Shown one piece after another: positions 8,480-16,095 of a DNA stretch of 64,000 bases. Under the pieces are notes generated by a model that did not search any database, was not told where the DNA came from, and worked only from the letters and a program-made list of their open reading frames with translations. How positions within the stretch are numbered: the stretch's first letter is position 1; each line of letters begins with the position of its first letter. This stretch comes from G963675935 sp963675935. Its GTDB lineage: Bacteria; Planctomycetota; Planctomycetia; Pirellulales; Thermoguttaceae. The stretch spans positions 1-64,000 of the forward strand of contig CAXXPV010000004.1 in NCBI GenBank assembly GCA_963675935.2. Reading direction: 5' to 3'. A program made the translations under genes and the position numbers.

Positions 8480-8745
8480 TACGGGACCGAAAGGCAGTTC
8501 CCGCCGCCTCCACATGATCGTCTGTGCAGGTGGGTACAGGCTCGCAAACCCCGGTAAATCCGGGGTTTTGCGTTTCTTGGTGCGGGGGCTTGCGACCCAT
8601 TTCGTGCGATTGCTGTGCCGGATTCTGTGCCCGCTGTCTGACGTTCCCGCAGCATTCCGAAAATCGCCATCCGTCACCTGGACGTAATGCCGCGCCGCCA
8701 TCGCCACCGTGTTGCCGATCCACTTGTTGGGAGCTGATGGCAAAC
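8480..8745 (-). pseudogene. Tyrosine recombinase (integrase) C-terminal remnant
   Basis: Reading left from 8743, one frame gives KWIGNTVAMAARHYVQVTD. This matches the conserved C-terminal WIGN..AARHYLQVTD segment of tyrosine recombinases and includes the catalytic Tyr. A second frame then continues with RQRAQNPAQQ and TQNPGFTGVCEPVPTC, like the low-complexity tails of planctomycete integrases. This implies a frameshift just after the active site. Everything upstream of the final catalytic segment is missing. It is a dead integrase fragment ending about 100 bp before clpB. Confidence 0.65.
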
Positions 8746-8846
8746 CGCCGAGAATAAGGTATTCTTTCTTGGTTTTGCATTTATGCCCTTTCCCGTTTTC
8801 GTGATAAAATAATCACCCTCATTTTCTCACCCGTTTTCACAAGATT

Positions 8847-11486
8847 ATGGCATTCCGATTCGACAAACTCACGATCAAGGCTCAGGAGGCCGTCACGCGG
8901 GCGCAGGAACTCGCCGCCGACCAGGGCCATTCCCAAATCGACCCGCTCCACCTGTTGGCCGCGCTGCTGGTCGAATCGGACGGCATCGTCGGACCCATCC
9001 TCGAACGCATCGGCGCGAATCGGGCACAGCTTGACTGCATCGTCAAAGCCGAGTTGGGCCATTTTGCCAAAGTCTCCGGCGGGTCGCAGCCGCAATTGAG
9101 CCGCGAGTTGAACCACGTGCTCGAAACCGCCCAGCGCGAAGCCGACGCGATGAAAGACGAGTTCGTCTCGACCGAACATCTACTGCTCGCCCTGGCGAAA
9201 GTCGATTCCAAGGCGAAGAACATTCTGAAACTCAACGCCATCACCGAAAAAGACCTCTTAAAAGTGTTGCAGGCGGTTCGCGGCAGCGCGCGAGTGACCG
9301 ACCAAGAGCCGGAAGGAAAGTTCCAAGCCCTCGAAAAGTACGGCATCGACTTGGTCGAGCGGGCGCGGCGCGGAAAGCTCGATCCGGTCATCGGCCGCGA
9401 TCAGGAAATCCGCCGCGTCATGCAGGTGCTTTCTCGTCGGACGAAGAACAATCCCGTGCTGATCGGCGAGCCGGGCGTGGGCAAAACCGCCATTGCTGAA
9501 GGGCTGGCCCTGCGAATCGTCGACGCCGACGTGCCGGAAAGCCTGAAGAATCGCCGGCTCATCGCGCTCGACATGGGCGCGCTGGTGGCCGGCACGAAAT
9601 TCCGCGGCGAGTTCGAGGAGCGGCTCAAGGCCGTGCTGCGCGAAGTGACCGACGCCGGCAATGTGATCCTCTTTATCGACGAGTTGCACACCGTCGTCGG
9701 CGCGGGCCGAGCCGAGGGCGGCAGCGACGCGGCGAATCTCTTGAAGCCCGCGCTGGCCCGCGGCGAGTTGCGTTGCATCGGAGCGACGACGCTCGACGAG
9801 TATCGAAAATACATCGAGAAAGACGCTGCGTTGGAGCGGCGGTTCCAGCCGGTCACGGTCGGCGAGCCGTCGGTCGAAGACACGATCGCCATTCTGCGCG
9901 GACTCAAGCCGCGTTACGAAGCGCATCACAAGGGTGTGCGGATCAAGGATTCCGCGCTCGTGGCGGCGGCGAACCTTTCGCACCGTTACATTGCCGACCG
10001 ATTTTTGCCCGACAAGGCCATCGACCTGATGGACGAGGCCACGAGCCGGCTGGCGATGGAGCTTGAGAGCGTGCCGGGCGAGATCGACGTGGTGCAGCGG
10101 CGTTTGGTTCAGCTCGAACTGGCCGACCGTCAGTTGGCCGAGGAGACCGAGGAACATGCCAAGCAGCGCCGCGTGGAAGTGCAGGAGGAAATGGCCGAGC
10201 TTCGCAAAAAGCTGGCCGATCTGCGCAAGCAGTGGGAGCTTGAAAAGAGCGGTCTGGGCGATTCGCAGCAAATCCGCAAGGCCCTGATGGACGCCGAGTT
10301 GCAGTGCAACCAGCTTGCCGCGTCGATCAAGGAGAAGCAGTCCTCGGGCGTCATGGTGTCGGAGTCCGACTATCAAAAGCTCTATGAACTCGATCAGAAG
10401 CGGAAGGGCCTGGCCGCGCAGTTGGAAAAAATGGAGGCCGAGCCGCAAGGTGAAAAGCCCGTCGAGGGCGCGCGACGCCTGTTGCGACGCGAGGTTGGGC
10501 CGGAGGAAATCGCCGAGGTCGTCAGCGCCTGGACCGGCATTCCCGTCTCGCGCATGATGGAGACCGAGCGGGCGAAGTTGCTCGTACTGGAAGACCGCAT
10601 CCACCAGCGATTGGTCGGGCAGGACGAAGCGGTCGCGGCCGTGGCGAACGCCGTCCGGCGGAATCGCTCCGGCCTGCAAGACCCGAACCGCCCGATTGGC
10701 TCGTTCATTTTCCTTGGCCCCACCGGCGTGGGCAAGACGGAACTGTGCAAAGCGCTGGCCGAGGTGATGTTCGACAGCGAGACCGCGATGATCCGCCTCG
10801 ACATGAGCGAGTTCATGGAGCGGCACACGGTGAGCCGGTTGATCGGCGCCCCGCCGGGCTACGTCGGCTATGAAGAGGGCGGCATGTTGACCGAGGCCGT
10901 CCGCCGGCGCCCGTATTCCGTCATCCTGCTCGACGAAATCGAAAAGGCCCATCGCGACGTTTTTAATATCCTGCTGCAAGTTTTGGACGACGGGCGGCTG
11001 AGCGACAACCAGGGCCACACGGTCGATTTCACGAACACGATCGTCGTGATGACGAGCAACATCGGCAGCCAAGTGATTCAGGAGATTTCGAAGGAGGGCG
11101 GCAGCGAGCAGGAGATGCGCGACGCGGTGATGGACACGCTGAATACGCGGTTTTTGCCCGAGTTCTTGAACCGGGTCGATGAGATCATGATCTTCCATCC
11201 GCTCGGGCCGGATCAGATTCGCAAGATCGTCGATCTGCAAATCGAGCGGCTGCGGAAGCAGTTGGCCGAGAAGGGCATCCGGCTCGACATCAGCAACGCC
11301 GCCTTGAGCGCGATCGCCGAAGAGGGCTACGATCCGACGTACGGCGCTCGGCCGCTCAAGCGGGTGATTCAGCAGCGCGTGCAAAATCCGCTGGCGGTCG
11401 AGATGTTGCGACAGGAGTTCGGCGAGGGCAGCGGTGTGAAGATCGGCTATCGCGACGGCGAGTTTACGTTCGAGCGGGAAGGGTGA
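8847..11486 (+). CDS. clpB: ATP-dependent disaggregase ClpB
   Basis: This 879-residue Hsp104-class AAA+ unfoldase dissolves protein aggregates with DnaK. It has a double Clp N-domain (1-150), a first AAA module with Walker A GEPGVGKT near residue 206 and Walker B ILFIDELH near 274, then a coiled-coil M-domain (about 410-525). The second AAA module has GPTGVGKT near 624 and a C-terminal oligomerisation region. The length is normal. I saw no CIRCE element upstream. The last 58 codons are repeated at 12269-12445 with mainly synonymous differences, so the 3' end may have been replaced by an inserting element. Confidence 0.97.
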   Translation: MAFRFDKLTIKAQEAVTRAQELAADQGHSQIDPLHLLAALLVESDGIVGPILERIGANRAQLDCIVKAELGHFAKVSGGSQPQLSRELNHVLETAQREADAMKDEFVSTEHLLLALAKVDSKAKNILKLNAITEKDLLKVLQAVRGSARVTDQEPEGKFQALEKYGIDLVERARRGKLDPVIGRDQEIRRVMQVLSRRTKNNPVLIGEPGVGKTAIAEGLALRIVDADVPESLKNRRLIALDMGALVAGTKFRGEFEERLKAVLREVTDAGNVILFIDELHTVVGAGRAEGGSDAANLLKPALARGELRCIGATTLDEYRKYIEKDAALERRFQPVTVGEPSVEDTIAILRGLKPRYEAHHKGVRIKDSALVAAANLSHRYIADRFLPDKAIDLMDEATSRLAMELESVPGEIDVVQRRLVQLELADRQLAEETEEHAKQRRVEVQEEMAELRKKLADLRKQWELEKSGLGDSQQIRKALMDAELQCNQLAASIKEKQSSGVMVSESDYQKLYELDQKRKGLAAQLEKMEAEPQGEKPVEGARRLLRREVGPEEIAEVVSAWTGIPVSRMMETERAKLLVLEDRIHQRLVGQDEAVAAVANAVRRNRSGLQDPNRPIGSFIFLGPTGVGKTELCKALAEVMFDSETAMIRLDMSEFMERHTVSRLIGAPPGYVGYEEGGMLTEAVRRRPYSVILLDEIEKAHRDVFNILLQVLDDGRLSDNQGHTVDFTNTIVVMTSNIGSQVIQEISKEGGSEQEMRDAVMDTLNTRFLPEFLNRVDEIMIFHPLGPDQIRKIVDLQIERLRKQLAEKGIRLDISNAALSAIAEEGYDPTYGARPLKRVIQQRVQNPLAVEMLRQEFGEGSGVKIGYRDGEFTFEREG
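11310..11486 (+). repeat. clpB 3' end, copy 1 of a 177-bp direct repeat
   Basis: The last 58 codons plus stop of clpB, repeated at 12269-12445. The protein sequences differ at one residue (Leu to Gln), while about a dozen third-base changes separate the DNA copies. Confidence 0.92.
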
Positions 11487-11554
11487 TTGCATGACAATTT
11501 ACCGGCCAACCGAACCATGTTATAGTTATAATGAGGTGTGGAAGGGATAAAATT

Positions 11555-11803
11555 ATGACTGTCACCATTCAGCTTTTGCCGCAGATCGAAGAAGGCTTGT
11601 TGTCGCAGGCCCGCGAACGCGGGATGACCTTGGATGCCTACGTCCAATCGGTCATCGAGAGCGCGGCGGCCGGTGGCGTTGCTTCGACCATGTCGGCCGA
11701 GGATTTCGAGGCGGCGCTCGACGAATTGGCCGCAGGCTCGGAACGATTGCCGGTGTTGTCTGCCGAGGCGTATAGCCGAGAAGGCATTTACGGGGACCGC
11801 TGA
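11555..11803 (+). CDS. Antitoxin-like protein of a PIN-toxin module
   Basis: This 82-residue acidic protein opens with a strand (MTVTIQLLPQIEEGL) followed by helices (SQARERGMTLDAYVQSVIES). That resembles ribbon-helix-helix or short helical antitoxins found before PIN toxins. The tail is acidic and likely the toxin-binding part. The ATG at 11555 was chosen over an upstream start because the family-like sequence begins there. Its stop overlaps the toxin start (TGATG), as in genuine toxin-antitoxin pairs. It begins 68 bp after clpB. Confidence 0.65.
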   Translation: MTVTIQLLPQIEEGLLSQARERGMTLDAYVQSVIESAAAGGVASTMSAEDFEAALDELAAGSERLPVLSAEAYSREGIYGDR

Positions 11804-12258
11804 TGCCCTATCTTGCCGACGCCAACATTCTGTTGAGGCTCGTACAGCGCGGCGATCCCGACCATTCGGTCGTCCGTTCATCGTTGAGAATGCTTCAGCA
11901 GCGACGCGAGCAAGTCTGCTACACGGCCTAGAATCATGTCGAGTTTTGGCGGGTTTGCATTCGCCCCACGGCGGTCAACGGATTTGGATTGTCCGTAGCC
12001 GAAACGGATCGACGAGCCAAGGTGGTCGAACGGTTGTTCGCGCTCCTGCCGGATCGGCCGGAGATTCATGCGGAATGGCGGAGGTTGGTGGTTGCCTGCG
12101 AGGTCTCGGGCGTTCAGGTGCATGATGCCAGATTGGTTGCCGCGATGCGCGTTCATGGATTGAATCACGTGTTGACATTCAACATTGCTGATTTCAACCG
12201 CTATTCAGACATCGTGGCCATTCATCCCGAAACCGTCGTTCGAGATTCAATGGCGTAG
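11803..12258 (+). pseudogene. PIN-domain (VapC-like) toxin with in-frame amber codon
   Basis: The frame starts at the ATG overlapping the antitoxin stop and encodes a PIN RNase: LADANILLRLVQ (first catalytic Asp), HVEFWRV (Glu), VHDARLVAAM and LTFNIADFNRY (later Asp residues). It runs to a stop at 12256-12258. Codon 43 (11929-11931) is TAG within CYTA-stop-NHVEFW. Related PIN proteins typically have Gln here, so a single CAG-to-TAG change is likely. Without suppression or reinitiation the product is a 42-residue stub. The antitoxin stays intact, the expected direction of decay. Confidence 0.75.
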
Positions 12259-12268
12259 TGGGTTGCCC

Positions 12269-12445
12269 GCGATTGCCGAAGAGGGCTACGATCCGACCTA
12301 TGGCGCCCGGCCGTTGAAGCGAGTGATTCAGCAGCGCGTGCAAAACCCGCAGGCGGTCGAGATGTTGCGTCAGGAATTCGGCGAGGGCAGCGGCGTGAAG
12401 ATCGGCTACCGCGACGGGGAGTTTACGTTCGAGCGGGAGGGGTAA
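12269..12445 (+). pseudogene. Duplicated clpB 3' end (fragment)
   Basis: The second copy of the final 58 ClpB codons and stop, without a start codon or the rest of the gene. It begins 11 bp after the PIN toxin frame, so the toxin-antitoxin module lies exactly between two clpB ends. The differences from copy 1 are almost all synonymous. This suggests the two ends came from separate functional clpB genes rather than from neutral decay after a local duplication. Confidence 0.9.
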
Positions 12446-12587
12446 GTCTTCGGTCGAAACTACCTCGTACGTTGCGGCATGTTTAATGCAACCAATATCA
12501 ACAAACCGTTTAGCGGGCGGGCTTGCCCGCCGTGGTATGGTTGCGACCATAGGCCGCACTAAAGCGTTGTAAAACCATAAGTTGTGT

Positions 12588-12658
12588 AGGAGGCGACTCC
12601 CGTTGCCGATTGCCCGCGGAGCCAGCACAAATCGGCGACAGGAGGCGACTCCTACAAA
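12588..12658. repeat. Palindromic intergenic repeat
   Basis: The arms tgtaggaggcgactcc and ggaggcgactcctaca face each other, with inner arms ttgccgatt and aatcggcga. It resembles a REP-type element between the clpB fragment and rnc. Confidence 0.65.
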
Positions 12659-12670
12659 GTCAATTGCGGG

Positions 12671-13411
12671 CTAATCTTCCGACGGAAACGGCGCCGGCTT
12701 GCCTTCGAGTTCGTTCAAGGCGTTGCGGGCGGCTCGCTGCTCGGCTTCTTTTTTGTTGCGTCCCCAAGCCGGCTGATAACGGCTGGGGCCGACCTGGGCC
12801 GCCATTTTGAAACACTTGCTGTGGTCCGGCCCTTTCTCGTCGAGCAATAGATAGGTGGGCGTGGTGCCGTGGTCGCGTTGGGCAAGCTGCTGCAACAGCG
12901 ACTTGTAGTTGTTGCCCGTCACCCCGTCGGCGGCCAACTCGATTTCCGGAGCCATCGTTTTGGTGATGAACTGCCGCGCTGCGGAGTCTCCGCCGTCGAG
13001 ATAAATTCCGGCCACGAGCGACTCGAACACGTCGGCCAGCAGCGACGACGGAACACTCGGATGCGTCGTCATCCCCTTGCCCAAGATTAGGAACTCCTGC
13101 ATTCCCAACGCCTCGCTGATCTTGGCGCACGTCTGCCGGCTGACGACGATCGACTTCAGCCGCGTCAGATCGCCTTCGAGAAACTCGGGATACTGCTGAA
13201 AGAGAAGCTCGCAAACCACGAATCCGAGAATGGCGTCGCCGAAGAACTCGAGTCGCTCGTTCGACGCCAGCCGATGCTCCGCCCCGGAGGCGTGCGTCAA
13301 TGCCGACAGCAGTAGCGCCTTGTCCTTGAATTCATAGCCGATCCGTTGTTCCAGCTTCTCTAAAAGAGAATCATCCGGAATTTCGGGGGTGTTGGAGTGA
13401 TCTGTCGACAT
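12671..13411 (-). CDS. rnc: Ribonuclease III
   Basis: This 246-residue enzyme cleaves double-stranded RNA in rRNA and mRNA maturation. The RNase III signature NERLEFFGDAILGF lies near residues 50-63, and the second acidic pair is in ADVFESLVAGIYLDGG near 125. A dsRNA-binding domain follows (about 170-240, ending KKEAEQRAARNALNELEG). The ATG at 13411 was chosen because the sequence upstream of it lacks family character. It points toward clpB. Length and motifs are normal. Confidence 0.95.
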   Translation of the reverse strand: MSTDHSNTPEIPDDSLLEKLEQRIGYEFKDKALLLSALTHASGAEHRLASNERLEFFGDAILGFVVCELLFQQYPEFLEGDLTRLKSIVVSRQTCAKISEALGMQEFLILGKGMTTHPSVPSSLLADVFESLVAGIYLDGGDSAARQFITKTMAPEIELAADGVTGNNYKSLLQQLAQRDHGTTPTYLLLDEKGPDHSKCFKMAAQVGPSRYQPAWGRNKKEAEQRAARNALNELEGKPAPFPSED

Positions 13412-13617
13412 TCCACAACTCTTGGCGTCCAATGGCGGGCCATCATGGCCCCCCACTCAAATTAGCAAAACAAGGGGGACTTGTCAATCGGCCTGCAAAT
13501 GCCAAGAAATCGATGGGGCCGACGAAATACTCTTGTGCAGGGAGGACGCCGATCGGCGGTCGTTTTACACGATACTGACGACGCTTATAAAAATAGACTG
13601 CATGGGGGGGGTGGTAG

Positions 13618-13646
13618 TTGACAACCGGCGGCATTTCGCACATTAT
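13618..13646 (+). promoter_or_regulatory. Candidate sigma-70 promoter for the NfeD-like gene
   Basis: TTGACA at 13618-13623, 17 bp, then CATTAT at 13641-13646, 55 bp before the start codon. A ribosome site gagaggggt precedes ATG 13702. Confidence 0.6.
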
Positions 13647-13701
13647 AGAGAAACTAGTCTGCTTCCCGCGGTATGGGAACATTGATCGAGAGGGGTAAAC
13701 A

Positions 13702-14346
13702 ATGACCACTGTCTTTATCATCTGCGCCGCCGTCGGCGGAACCGTTCTGGTTCTCCAGTTCATCATGGCCCTGGTCGGCCTGGGAGGTCACGGATTCGAC
13801 ATCGACACCTCGGTCGATGTGCCGCACGACTTCGGCGGCGATTTCCATCTCGGCGACATGCACGGCGGTGACATCGGCGAAGTTCATGGCGGCGACATCC
13901 ACGATGGCGATACGGCCGCTCACGCCGCCCACGGCTCGACGTGGTTTTTCGGCATCCTTTCGTTCCGCACGGTCGTGGCGGCCTTGGCGTTTTTCGGGCT
14001 AAGCGGCTTGGCGGCCGAGTCGGCCGAGTATTCGCGGCCGACTGTGTTGTTCGTGGCGCTGGCCGCCGGCGCCGCGGCGTTGTTCGCCGTCTACTGGATG
14101 ATGCGTTTACTGAACACGCTTAAGTCCGAAGGCACCGTACGAATCCAGCGATCGGTCGGCGAGCACGGCAACGTATATCTCCGTGTGCCCGCCAACCGCG
14201 CAGGCTGCGGGAAAATCCAGTTCAGCCTGCAAAATCGGACCATGGAATATTTGGCCGTCACCGCCGGGCCGGAACTGCCAACAGGAGCTAAAGTTGTCGT
14301 AACGGGCATTGTGAACCCGACGACGCTGGAAGTGCAGGGAGAATGA
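13702..14346 (+). CDS. NfeD/YqiI-like membrane protein
   Basis: This 214-residue protein has a membrane helix at 5-27, then a His/Asp/Gly-rich loop (about 30-75, HGGDIGEVHGGDIHDGD). Two further helices follow (about 82-105 and 112-132) and a C-terminal OB-like beta domain (150-212). The layout fits NfeD-type partners of flotillins, which stabilise membrane microdomains. The flotillin gene lies downstream on the same strand, separated by an inserted IS. The metal-ligand-like His/Asp loop is unusual. A candidate promoter lies at 13618-13646. Confidence 0.65.
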   Translation: MTTVFIICAAVGGTVLVLQFIMALVGLGGHGFDIDTSVDVPHDFGGDFHLGDMHGGDIGEVHGGDIHDGDTAAHAAHGSTWFFGILSFRTVVAALAFFGLSGLAAESAEYSRPTVLFVALAAGAAALFAVYWMMRLLNTLKSEGTVRIQRSVGEHGNVYLRVPANRAGCGKIQFSLQNRTMEYLAVTAGPELPTGAKVVVTGIVNPTTLEVQGE

Positions 14347-14389
14347 GCCAGTCTCCGCGTGGGAACGAGAATCAAGCCGCGGAGCGGCG

Positions 14390-14510
14390 AAAGTCGATAG
14401 CCGGGGGCGTTAGCCCCTGGAATAAGGCGTTTTTGATTGGAGAGCCCCGAAGGGGCGGCAGAAGTTACTGCCGCCGCTTCGCGGCTCTTTGTAGGATGTT
14501 TTAACTTTTA
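14390..14510. repeat. GC-rich palindromic repeats beside the IS
   Basis: Short palindromes such as cgggggcgttagcccctgg and agccccgaaggggc lie between the NfeD-like gene and the IS. A related ccaggggcttacgcccctgg sits just beyond the right end (15979-15998). The IS evidently inserted among REP-like repeats. Confidence 0.6.
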
Positions 14511-14516
14511 CCAGGC
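14511..14516. repeat. Target site duplication accagg (left)
   Basis: A perfect 6-bp direct repeat with 15978-15983, just outside the 19-bp terminal inverted repeats. Confidence 0.75.
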
Positions 14517-15977
14517 AGTAGTTTCTAGGACTTTAAGCGGCCCGGCTGGTGGGCTGGCCGCTGAGATATTTGGTTTGGGGAGGTTTTTCCAAGTCGTTCA
14601 AGGCGGACATGACTTGCGAAAACCTCGAACGATGCTTCCAGAACAATCGACGCAGATCGAGGATCGACACGTGACGTTTGCCCGAGTTCCAAGGCGGTGG
14701 CGGACACCAACTCTCGCCGAAACGGTCGGCCAGGCGAAACTGCATCAGCCGCAGCAACGTCAGCGTCGTCATCTGGATTTGGAACGTTCGCAACACCGGT
14801 TCCTTCGTCCACGCCCGACATTCTTCCATGCCCAATCGCTGCTTGTGATCGCGGAATCCATCTTCCTGCCGAAAGCGTCCGCTGTTGGCGGAAAGTGTTT
14901 GGCTCGCCGACAAGTCGGAGGCGCTGGTGATCGTCGCCCACAGTTTGTCGTAGCCAGGCACCTCGAACACAAACGCGGCCATGAGTTGTTCGGGGCCGCT
15001 GACCGACCAACAGCATTGCAGGCACTTGTAGCGGAATGTGCGGATGCGGCCGTAGACGTAGGCGCGGCCTTGCCGCCAAGGCATATTCCACTTGTCGTGT
15101 TCCTGGGGCGCTGGCAAACGTTTTCCCCATTTGCGCGGCCGACCGCCTTTCGGATTTTTGGCCGACGCGGCCAACGGCTCGTACAAGCGAGCGTCGCGCC
15201 GCAATCGCGTGACGAACTCGATGCGACGTTTTCCCTCGGGTGGATTCAAGCACGGCTTGATGACCGTTTCCATCGCATAAGCCCCGTCAAACGCGGCCAA
15301 AACCGAGGCCGCCGATTCCGCATCGACCTCGCGGAGCATCTCCACCGCCATCGCCGTTTTGGTCTGAAACCGTTCGCCGGCGGGCAATTGGCTCTTGCGA
15401 AAATACAGCCGCGACGCGGTGGGCATGTAGGTCCACGGCTTGCCTGGTGCGAGATCGCCCATGACGACCCAGTTGTGCGCGCGGACCGTCGTGGCGCGGT
15501 TGGGACTCCGCGCGCCGGATTCGTGGAAGGTGCAAGTTCCCCACACGTCCGCGCTGGTTCGATGTTCTTTGGTGTCGTCAATGGCCACGGGATGATACCT
15601 TCCCCATCGTGCCGGATGTTCTTGTTCGACCAACCGCATCAACTGGCGTTCGACGGCCTCGCGGTCCCACGCTCCATATTCCGCGAAGCACTCGACGTTT
15701 CGCCACTGAGTCTCCAAACCGAGTCCGGTGAGTATCTGGGTAATCGTGTGTTCCTCGGAACACAAGACGGTTCCGGTGGCCCATTGGGTGAACCGTGCCC
15801 AACCGCCGAGGGTAAAAACTCCGCGAAAGTTTTCCAAAAGCGATTGCCATTCCGAGCAAAGCTCCTTAATATCATCCATGACGCTCTCCTTTCGGGTATC
15901 AAGCGAGATGTTTCCAAACCGCATGATGTCCCGAAAGGGGCGTCCTTGTGAATATCAAAAAGTCCTAGAAACTACTG
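14517..15977 (-). mobile_element. DDE insertion sequence between nfeD-like and flotillin genes
   Basis: A 1461-bp element bounded by perfect 19-bp inverted repeats (cagtagtttctaggacttt at 14517-14535, and its complement at 15959-15977) and a 6-bp duplication. It has one transposase gene on the minus strand. It splits an apparent nfeD-flotillin operon. Confidence 0.9.
14533..15879 (-). CDS. DDE transposase (IS4/IS701-like)
   Basis: This 448-residue transposase has its first Asp in HPVAIDDTKEHR, the second in VLAAFDGAYAMETV and the Glu probably in RFRQEDGFRDHKQRLGM. A C-terminal helical segment ends near the left inverted repeat. I prefer the ATG at 15879 (MDDIKELCSEW). The family is IS4/IS701-like by general layout, not by a diagnostic motif. 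The gene appears intact. Confidence 0.75.
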   Translation of the reverse strand: MDDIKELCSEWQSLLENFRGVFTLGGWARFTQWATGTVLCSEEHTITQILTGLGLETQWRNVECFAEYGAWDREAVERQLMRLVEQEHPARWGRYHPVAIDDTKEHRTSADVWGTCTFHESGARSPNRATTVRAHNWVVMGDLAPGKPWTYMPTASRLYFRKSQLPAGERFQTKTAMAVEMLREVDAESAASVLAAFDGAYAMETVIKPCLNPPEGKRRIEFVTRLRRDARLYEPLAASAKNPKGGRPRKWGKRLPAPQEHDKWNMPWRQGRAYVYGRIRTFRYKCLQCCWSVSGPEQLMAAFVFEVPGYDKLWATITSASDLSASQTLSANSGRFRQEDGFRDHKQRLGMEECRAWTKEPVLRTFQIQMTTLTLLRLMQFRLADRFGESWCPPPPWNSGKRHVSILDLRRLFWKHRSRFSQVMSALNDLEKPPQTKYLSGQPTSRAA

Positions 15978-15983
15978 ACCAGG
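15978..15983. repeat. Target site duplication accagg (right)
   Basis: The right copy of the 6-bp duplication at 14511-14516. Confidence 0.75.
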
Positions 15984-16095
15984 GGCTTACGCCCCTGGCT
16001 ATTAACTACCGTTCCTTCGGAACTAAAAAAACTGTTCCTTCGGAACAAACACGATTTACCTATCCATTGTCCACTCACTCATCAAGGGCTACACC

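Noticed and set aside
8747..8846. CIRCE or heat-shock operator before clpB
   Set aside because: I looked for the TTAGCACTC-type inverted repeat and did not see it.
9258..11492. Long minus-strand frame opposite clpB
   Set aside because: A high-G+C antisense shadow rich in Leu, His and Asp, without any recognisable motif.
14437..15951. Long plus-strand frame across the IS4/IS701-like element
   Set aside because: Antisense to the transposase and it crosses both inverted repeats.
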